Positions 16,445 through 23,700 of a DNA stretch of 64,000 nucleotides are shown here, piece after piece. This DNA comes from Anaerophaga thermohalophila DSM 12881. Lineage in GTDB: Bacteria > Bacteroidota > Bacteroidia > Bacteroidales > Marinilabiliaceae. Positions within the stretch are counted from its first letter, which is position 1. Each line of letters starts with the position of its first letter. The notes under the pieces were generated by a model that was given only the letters and a program-made list of their open reading frames with translations, was not told where the DNA came from and did not search any database. The position numbers were made by a program, and so were the translations under genes. The stretch spans positions 1-64,000 of the forward strand of contig NZ_AEWI01000014.1 in NCBI RefSeq assembly GCF_000191885.1, written 5' to 3'.

Positions 16445-17170
16445 ATGATAAAATGTCCCTATTGCGGTGTGGAACTGGATGAAAATGCCAACTTTTGCTC
16501 TTTATGCGGCGAACCATTGCCGAAAATGAGCAAGGACAATCCTGCCCGTTTAGAAAACCGGAAAAACAGCCGGAAAGAAAAGCCAATGACCGATTTTCAG
16601 AAACTTTCAGCCTCCCAAAAAAGAAAAATCTTCCACAAGATTTCCGGCATTATCCTTCTTTCGGGAATACTTATAACTTTGGTTATTGATTTTGTGACAA
16701 ACAACACAATAAGCTGGTCAAAATATCCTGCATCAGTGAGCCTGATCCTTTTCATCAATATCACAATGGCCACGCTCTGGTTCAAAAGATACTATCTTTG
16801 GACAACATTAAGTTTCCTGTCAGTTTCAGGCCTTCTGATACTTTTGGATATCTATTCCGGGGACTCGGGCTGGGGAATGAAATTGGGGATTCCTCTACTG
16901 CTGGCCGCCTATATTACTGTTTTTGTTCTTTTTAAACTAATTCACAACACGCGGCAAAAGGGATTGAATATCATTGCCTATTCCATCCTGGCCGCAGGTG
17001 TTCTCAGCCTCTGTGTGGATGGCATCGTTTCAGGTTATCATAATGATTCCCAATTATTTGGCTGGAGCCCCATTGTAATGGTTGCTGCAGCAATTATCGC
17101 CATACTACTGTTGTATATTCACTACAAACTAAAAAAAGTGACCGACCTGAAACGCTTTTTTCATATTTAA
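16445..17170 (+). CDS. Zinc-ribbon membrane protein (DUF6320-like)
   Basis: A 241-residue protein. The N-terminal zinc ribbon has CPYCGVELDENANFCSLCGE (two CXXC pairs, residues 4-23), then a basic linker (25-65). About six membrane helices run from residue 66 to 230. The layout matches DUF6320-type proteins that I recall beside alcohol-acetyltransferase-like genes, and the preceding gene here is one. A role in making or exporting the acylated product is inference only. Its last 4 bases overlap the end of the convergent gene at 17167. Confidence 0.65.
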   Translation: MIKCPYCGVELDENANFCSLCGEPLPKMSKDNPARLENRKNSRKEKPMTDFQKLSASQKRKIFHKISGIILLSGILITLVIDFVTNNTISWSKYPASVSLILFINITMATLWFKRYYLWTTLSFLSVSGLLILLDIYSGDSGWGMKLGIPLLLAAYITVFVLFKLIHNTRQKGLNIIAYSILAAGVLSLCVDGIVSGYHNDSQLFGWSPIVMVAAAIIAILLLYIHYKLKKVTDLKRFFHI

Positions 17171-17814
17171 AATATCATCCACAATTCGCGCCACAAGTCC
17201 CTGTGCACAACAAGATACAGGAACAAACCGCCCAACCATCCGTGTAATATTCCAAGCGCCCAAAGATTTCGCCACCTAAAATAGGCAGATATAAAAAACA
17301 GCTCCATCACAAATGTAAATGCCATCAGAATCAAATCCGGATAATGGACGATGCTAAACAACAGGGAAACCACCAGAATTACATGATTATCGCTCATATT
17401 CAATGAGGAAACAGCCCGCATATTCCCTGCAATAACACTTATCATCAAAAATTGCTGGATGATTCCCCAAAGCGGATATAAAGCCAAAACAGGAACGAGA
17501 TTCCATTTCAGAAATCCATTATTATAAAATATTTCATACCCGAAAATGCCGATAAGGGTAACAACCGTAAAAGGTAAACAAAAACGAAGGGTTCTCTTAA
17601 ACCCCGGTTTGCGAAAACCCCAGTCCCGTAAAATGTCCCGGTTGACCTGATACCGCTTTAAGATATACAATGTCCAGAATAAACAGACACTGAAAATATA
17701 AAATACACGAAGCTCCAGCCAGTCCATTAAAACATATTTCAATAGGCCGGTAAGAACTACAGATAGAATTTCAAACCATCTCCTTTTATCTGTTGTTGTC
17801 TGCTTATTGCTCAT
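17167..17814 (-). CDS. CPBP-family membrane protein with altered first catalytic motif
   Basis: A 215-residue protein with about six membrane helices. The CPBP/Abi region has PLWGIIQQFLM (about residue 113), LLFSIVHYPDLILMAF (about 151) and LWALGILHGWLGG (about 183). The second and third motifs keep their His residues. The first motif normally reads EEXXXR but is QQFLMIS here, so the Glu pair of the CPBP (CAAX-protease-like) active site is missing. It may be a non-proteolytic member. Convergent 4-base overlap with the zinc-ribbon gene. Confidence 0.7.
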   Translation of the reverse strand: MSNKQTTTDKRRWFEILSVVLTGLLKYVLMDWLELRVFYIFSVCLFWTLYILKRYQVNRDILRDWGFRKPGFKRTLRFCLPFTVVTLIGIFGYEIFYNNGFLKWNLVPVLALYPLWGIIQQFLMISVIAGNMRAVSSLNMSDNHVILVVSLLFSIVHYPDLILMAFTFVMELFFISAYFRWRNLWALGILHGWLGGLFLYLVVHRDLWRELWMIF

Positions 17815-17885
17815 AAATATCCTGAAAACTACGTTTTAGTCTGCTTCTTAAAGTTTCTTTTTGCCAATCCTTTTGTACTGTAAAC

Positions 17886-18051
17886 AGTGCCGGTCTATAA
17901 AGTCTGGAAAGTTTTTAACTAAATCATTTGTCTGTTCAGTAAGTGTCCTTTACAAGGTTTGCAAAGTCCGAAAATACGGAGTTTACTTATCGTAAATAAG
18001 TACTTTTCGGCCAAGCGTAACAGAGTAAATGGCATTTTATGAACAGGCACA
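17886..18051 (-). repeat. 166-bp AGTG/CACT repeat, reverse copy
   Basis: It starts AGTGCCGGTCTATAAAGTC and ends near ATGAACAGGCAC, matching the element at 29198-29363 in the opposite orientation. Confidence 0.75.
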
Positions 18052-18283
18052 AAATAATTTAATCTTCCAAAATAAGAATGTTTACTCATAAAACCCCGGA
18101 ATTTGTCAAAAAAATGAAACCATTTTCGCATTGCTTCACTATAAAGATTCAACAGATACTGCCCGCCCGACTTTAAGAATTTCCGACCCTGTATCATTCC
18201 TATTTGTAATTTAGGCAATGAAGTGCGATATTAAGTACATATTTAAAGCAGACCAGGCTTTGATTCTTTAATCTTTAAATCAG
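18052..18283. other. Unexplained segment flanked by inverted 166-bp repeats
   Basis: About 230 bases lie between two oppositely oriented copies of the AGTG/CACT repeat. A minus-strand open frame (to 18218) reads SGGQYLLNLYSEAMRKWFHF and FFDKFRGFMSKHSYF before entering repeat DNA. I do not recognise it, and it may be a decayed gene fragment. No RNA gene is evident. Confidence 0.35.
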
Positions 18284-18476
18284 TGTGCCTGTCCATAAAG
18301 TACCATTTACTGTGTTACGATTGCTGCCAAAATACTCATCCGGAAGTAGCTTTGTAAGGTTTTTTCAAAAAAACATCGGGACTCCGTTTTTGGTGGCTTT
18401 GCAAGTCCTGCAACCGGCTCTTTCCGGGCAGACACTTGATTTATTACAACTTTTTCCGACTTTATAGACGGGCACT
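18284..18476 (+). repeat. 166-bp family repeat, longer copy
   Basis: It begins TGTGCCTGTCCATAAAGTAC and ends CTTTATAGACGGGCACT, about 193 bases, longer than the copy at 29198 by a central expansion. Confidence 0.75.
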
Positions 18477-18492
18477 AACTAATACCACAATA

Positions 18493-18525
18493 AAATGAAA
18501 CGATCATGACAAAGATTGTTACAAC
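18493..18525 (-). repeat. TTTCATC family end supplying the start codon of the next gene
   Basis: ATGAAACGATCATGACAAAG is the reverse-read end of a TTTCATC unit. The ATG at 18506 inside it is the only usable start codon before the lipobox of the downstream gene. Confidence 0.7.
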
Positions 18526-19771
18526 TTGTCCCGGTGTCGCTAAAAGAGTATCGGGATATCTACTCTTGTTGTTTTTTGCCGCTTTTCTCATCGTAATACC
18601 CCCTGGCTGCGGTAAAGAAGATGACCCTGCACCCGAATCGGAACAGGATAATCCTGATGAAAACGTTAATGATGAAAACGATGATGATACCACACAGCCG
18701 GAAGTGTCAGATTCGCTGACCATCATCCTGGATGAGGTTTCCTCCACGGAATCCTCCCAACTTATCTTTGACAGCAACAAAGATGCAGCTCTTCTGATTA
18801 TTAAATCGAACAACTCGTGGACAGCATCAACCGGAAACGATTGGCTCGCGTTGGCTGCCACATCGGGCAATACCGGAGCCACAGGTATTATTGTCGGGGC
18901 TTCTCTCAACACGGGCATTCCCAGAACAGGTGAAATCACCATTTCATCGGGTGATAAATCCCACAAAGTCAATATTGAACAAAGCGGCGCACCGGTAATC
19001 ACATTTTCAGTTAATGATAGTGTTTCCTTCAGAATGGTAAAAGTAGATGGCGGAACTTTTGAAATGGGTAGCAATGATTTACTGGGTCAGGGACCAGTGC
19101 ACACTGTAACCCTGACAGATTATTATATCTGTGAAACGGAAGTCACCAATCAACTGTGGCAAACCATCACCGGATTTTTCCCCTATACTGACCTTGAATA
19201 CTTTTCATCCCGGACAGGGTATGATTTGCCACAAAAACCTGTCAGCGCCGTTTCGTGGTATGACATAACAGTATCGTTCCTCCCGGAAATTAAGGCTCTT
19301 ACAGGACTTCAATTCAAGTTACCGACCGAAGCACAATGGGAATATGCAGCCATGGGGGGAACTCTTTCCGAAGGATACGATTTTGCCGGAAGCGATGAAC
19401 TGGATGATGTCGCATGGCATGAAGCCAACTCGGACGACCAAAAACACGAAGTTGCCCAAAAAGATCCCAATGAACTGGGACTCTACGATATGAGTGGCAA
19501 TGTAAGCGAATGGTGTAACGACTGGTATGCAGACTACGATTGGCAGGAAGAAGCAACCAACCCCGTCGGCCCGGGTACAGGAACATATAAAGTAATTCGC
19601 GGCGGGAATTTTACAACCCCGCTTTATAGCATTAATTGCAATGTAAAAGCCAGGGATTATCAAATTCCGGATTGTTACGACGGCTGTTGGGGAAATACAG
19701 GCGATCCCGATGAACCGGTCTGTTTCTTTTGTCAAACAATTGGTTTCCGTTTTGTGCTGGATTTAGAGTGA
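18506..19771 (+). CDS. Lipoprotein with BACON and FGE-sulfatase (SUMF1-like) domains
   Basis: A 421-residue protein. The lipobox region IPPGCGKEDD (Cys about residue 34) is followed by an acidic linker, consistent with a surface lipoprotein. A BACON-like beta-sandwich (about 70-160) contains NSWTASTGNDWLALAATSG. The C-terminal SUMF1/FGE-like domain (about 170-420) has VDGGTFEMGSND, YICETEVTNQLW, FKLPTEAQWEYAA, GLYDMSGNVSEWCNDWY and IRGGNF. Many bacterial members bind or act outside sulfatase maturation. The start ATG and first residues (MTKIVTT) come from a repeat end; no other in-frame ATG precedes the lipobox. Confidence 0.85.
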   Translation: MTKIVTTCPGVAKRVSGYLLLLFFAAFLIVIPPGCGKEDDPAPESEQDNPDENVNDENDDDTTQPEVSDSLTIILDEVSSTESSQLIFDSNKDAALLIIKSNNSWTASTGNDWLALAATSGNTGATGIIVGASLNTGIPRTGEITISSGDKSHKVNIEQSGAPVITFSVNDSVSFRMVKVDGGTFEMGSNDLLGQGPVHTVTLTDYYICETEVTNQLWQTITGFFPYTDLEYFSSRTGYDLPQKPVSAVSWYDITVSFLPEIKALTGLQFKLPTEAQWEYAAMGGTLSEGYDFAGSDELDDVAWHEANSDDQKHEVAQKDPNELGLYDMSGNVSEWCNDWYADYDWQEEATNPVGPGTGTYKVIRGGNFTTPLYSINCNVKARDYQIPDCYDGCWGNTGDPDEPVCFFCQTIGFRFVLDLE

Positions 19772-19821
19772 GGCTGAGATTGAGGCTGAGATTGAGGTTA
19801 AGGCTGAGGTTGAGGTTGAGG
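19768..19821 (+). repeat. Degenerate GGCTGAGATTGA tandem repeat
   Basis: Units of 6 and 12 bases based on GGCTGAGATTGA and GGTTGA repeat from the stop codon of the preceding gene to about 19821. A purine-rich stretch with GGAACAAGGAACAAGG follows (to about 19920). No gene lies in 19772-20091. Confidence 0.7.
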
Positions 19822-19932
19822 GCCCATGACTTAATACAACTCAAGACTCAGTACTCAAAACCCAAAACCCGGAACAAGGAACAAGGAACAAGGAAACCCG
19901 GAACCCGAAACTCAGAACACTTAAAACAAAGT

Positions 19933-20098
19933 CATGAAACGAGCATGACAAAGGTTGCTTTAATAGATTATCAGATTTTTAGATATTAGATTTAAGATAA
20001 AAAAAATAACGGGCTTTACCTCAATAAAGACAAGTATAAATTCTTGCATGCGAGTTCCATCAGACCAATAACATAGACTAATTTTATACGGATGAAAA
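19933..20098 (-). repeat. TTTCATC family, reverse B-type and short units reaching a start codon
   Basis: A B-type unit (about 19933-20000) and a truncated short unit (about 20001-20098) are read on the minus strand. The terminal ACGGATGAAA at about 20088-20097 supplies the ATG at 20092 of the next gene. Confidence 0.75.
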
Positions 20099-20694
20099 GG
20101 ATAACTTTTACAACGCTGTTGCTTTTACTGCCGGGAATCATCATCCTGTCACAAACTGTTGTGAAAATGGAGATGCCTGCACAGTCGAAAGAGCCGGTAA
20201 TGGCTGAGACCCTGTTTGACGAAAGTCTGCCCCTGGATATTCCAACCGTTCTGGGTCCTATGGGCTACGATGTAAAAGGGGGAACTCCTCCCTACAATTT
20301 TCATTGGTTCGAAGGTGAAAACAACATCAGTAATTACGACATTGTCACCATTACACCCATTGCAGGAAACAACTATACGGTCAAAATCTCTGACCGGAAT
20401 AATTGTTCTGTAACTCTGACCATCAGTATTTCAGATGAAACACTAAAAAGCGGTTCACCACAACCACATGTTATAGCATTTGCGTCCGACCAGGGCAACT
20501 ATTTAACGCTCAAACTTGACAAAACCATCAGCATTCCCGTAAAAATCGAAATTTTTGATTTAAAAGGGGTGAAACTTCAGGAAAATTCTATTTCGGAAAC
20601 CACATCCATTCCTGTCAATCTGCAAACAGGTGTCTATATTCTCAACATTCAGAGTAGCAACTTTCAGCATACAGAAAAAATTATTATCCGGTAA
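20092..20694 (+). CDS. Small secreted protein with Type IX secretion sorting domain
   Basis: A 200-residue protein. Signal peptide residues 1-20 (MKRITFTTLLLLLPG). A SprB/PKD-like beta-sandwich follows (about 55-120: GGTPPYNFHWFEGEN, YTVKISDRNNCSVTLTISI). The C-terminal T9SS type A domain (about 130-200) has VKIEIFDLKGVKL, LQTGVYILNI and the ending KIIIR. It should pass the inner membrane by Sec and the outer membrane by T9SS, and be attached or released at the surface. It is 12 bases upstream of the giant protease gene, so the two are probably co-transcribed. The start codon lies in repeat DNA. Confidence 0.8.
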   Translation: MKRITFTTLLLLLPGIIILSQTVVKMEMPAQSKEPVMAETLFDESLPLDIPTVLGPMGYDVKGGTPPYNFHWFEGENNISNYDIVTITPIAGNNYTVKISDRNNCSVTLTISISDETLKSGSPQPHVIAFASDQGNYLTLKLDKTISIPVKIEIFDLKGVKLQENSISETTSIPVNLQTGVYILNIQSSNFQHTEKIIIR

Positions 20695-20706
20695 ATACTC
20701 GATGCC

Positions 20707-23700
20707 ATGAAAACTTTACTTCCAAATAAAACCGGTTTTTCCTGTTTTCCCGGGATGTTCCTGTTAATAACCGCGTTGATTGTGTCGTCTTCGCTGCAAG
20801 CTCAAAAAGCAAGCAGCAGTAATCCCCGGGAAAAAGCCAAAGCCTTCTTTGCCGCACAGGATCAGCTAAAAAGCGCCACTGATATTGATGTTTATCCGAT
20901 TTATCAGTCAACTTCTTCTGCCGGTCATCCGGTTTATATCTTCCGAAGCGACGAAGAAGGTTTTGTTGTGTTGGTGGAGAATGCCGGTGATTATGTAGTG
21001 GCAGGATATTCCCCCCAAGGAGATATCAAACCCGGCCTGATGCCGGAAGGATTAACTGCAATGATCGACACCTATGAAAAAGCCGGTCTGCAGCCTTCGT
21101 CCGAACTGAAAAGTCTGAAGAGTGCCACGGTAATAGTGGATCCCCTTCTCGATCAAAAAGGCATCGGTCTCAATCAATATGCGCATAGTGAAGCAGGTGG
21201 CTGTCCTACCGGTTGCGTAGCAACTGCATTTACCCAGCTCATTGCGTACAACGAATATCCGCCACAGGGAACAGGCTCGCATTGTTATACACATCCCATA
21301 TATGGTCAGCTTTGTGCCGATTTTGAAAATACCACATACAACTGGGGAAGCATGACAGATGAGGATTACAAAAATCTGTCATTTCAGGTTGCGGTAGCTC
21401 TGGATATGAATTTTTGTGGGAGCCGGTATGGCAGCACTCCGGGACGGTCCAATTATCAAGACATTATGTGGAACCATTTCGGCTTGTATGCTTTCCCGAT
21501 TATTACCGACAGTTACTACATTACCAACGAACTGGACAACCAACGCCCGGTTTATTGCTCCCTTCCGGGTAATCCGGGCCATGCCGTGGTTATTGACGGA
21601 TACGACAGCGACGGCTATTTTCACCTGAACTTCGGGTGGGGTGGCTATTACAACGGATATTTTTTACTCAACACATCACAGACATTTTATGTAGGCAGTG
21701 AATTCTCGGGATATACTTTTGGCACCAATATTTCATCTTGTTATTATATTTCGCGTGACCCCATGTATGTTTCAGAGCAGGATTCCCTGGCACTCGTGGC
21801 TCTTTATAACAGTCTGAACGGAATCACCGGATGGAACCTGTCGGAGCCGGTTTGCCTGTGGGACGGAGTGGTGGTTTATAACGGACGCGTCAAAGAGATC
21901 AGACTTACACCTTTTATCCCCACGCTGCAAGGGACTCTTCCGGCAGATTTGGGAAATCTCGATGCATTAACCACTTTTTCTATTCATGGGGAAAAAATAG
22001 ATGGCAACATTCCCGAAGCGATTTTTAGCTTATCCAATCTTAAGGAACTGTATATTAACAGGGGAAGCGGAAATCTGACAACCACGCTTCCATCAGAAAT
22101 CGGGGACCTGACACAGCTTGAACGTCTTTCACTTCCTGAAATTGTAGAGGGCACACTTCCTTCAGAAATCGGAAACCTGACAAATCTGGAGTTTCTTGAC
22201 CTTTCGAAAGGAAATCTTTCGGGAAGCCTTCCACCGGAAATATGCAATCTCATCAATTTGCGACACTTTGATGTGTCCGATAATCAAATATCCGGAGCAT
22301 TACCCGTGAATATTGGTAATCTGTCCAAGGTGGTAACGCTCAATTTGTCGGGCAACAGTCTGAGTGGCGATATTCCCGTATCCATTGGCAATATGGCTGA
22401 ATTGGAATATCTCTATCTCAACAACAATGATTTTGCCGGAGAATTTCCCGCAACCATTGGCAACTGCACCAAAATAAAAGACCTGAGACTGAATAACAAT
22501 CAATATTCGGGTGATATACCTGACGGCATAGGTAACATGACCACGCTCAATTACCTGAACGTCAGAAACAACCAGTTCTCTTCACTTCCCAATGCTGTTG
22601 GTAATCTGACCAACCTTATTTCACTGGATTTAGGGAAAAATAATCTGACAGCCCTGCCCGACTCAATAATAACCCTCAAGGCACTAAAAACATTCCGGGC
22701 CGACAGCAACCAGATTTCTTATATACCGCAACACCTTGGCAGCTGGCCGGACTTAGCGACCATTGATTTGTCAAACAACCGGATTGAAATTTTCCCCGAA
22801 GAACTCAGTTACCTTACCCGCTTGTCGGAAGTAAATTTTGGAAACAACAATATTCAGGAATTGCCTGCATCCATTAGTCAATTGCGATCTTCGGCCTATG
22901 TAAACCTTAGCAATAACCAAATAAAAAGTAAAATTCCCGAACAATGTCTTTCCGGGGAATCCAATGTTTTCAATCTGACTCATAATTTTTTCAGTTACTC
23001 AGATATCCCTGTTTCGGATAAGCTCAACAAAACACTAACACCCCAGAAAAATGTTCCGGTTACCAAACATATTTTTAAAGGCAATATTGGCGACACAATC
23101 AAAATTGACATTCGGGAAATTTCCGGCTTAAACGCTGCCGGGAATGAATATTTCTGGTTTGAATATCCCGATGCTATTTTATCGGAATACGAAGTAATGA
23201 CGGGAGAAACAGAAAATCCTCTACTCACCGTTGTGTTGAATGAAAAAACCCTGAAAGAGAAATACTATTGCAAAGTTTTCAATCCCGATGCGCCGAAATA
23301 CACATCCTATTGGGATGGAAGCACATACGTCAACCCCGTTTTGAAATATCTGAATACCGATACCATCTCCTTTGCTCTGCTGACACAGGATGATGTTTTA
23401 AACGAAAAGTATCCCGATAAACGCATCATTTCATCCGGCGACATAGAGAACGGCGAAACCACCAATCATGAAGTAACGCTGGTTTCTCCCTTCAAGGTAA
23501 GAGGAAACATTACGTGGCAGGGTTCTGCCGACGGCCAGTCATGGGTTGACCTTTCAACTTCGATGGAACAAAACGACCTGAAGGCAAACATCGATTCCGT
23601 TTCGTCCGAAGCGCTGGTTCTTTCGCCACGAACACCGGCCTTTTACCGGTGCAAGCTCACCGAAGGCACGTGCGACCCCATTATCAGCGATACCATAAAA

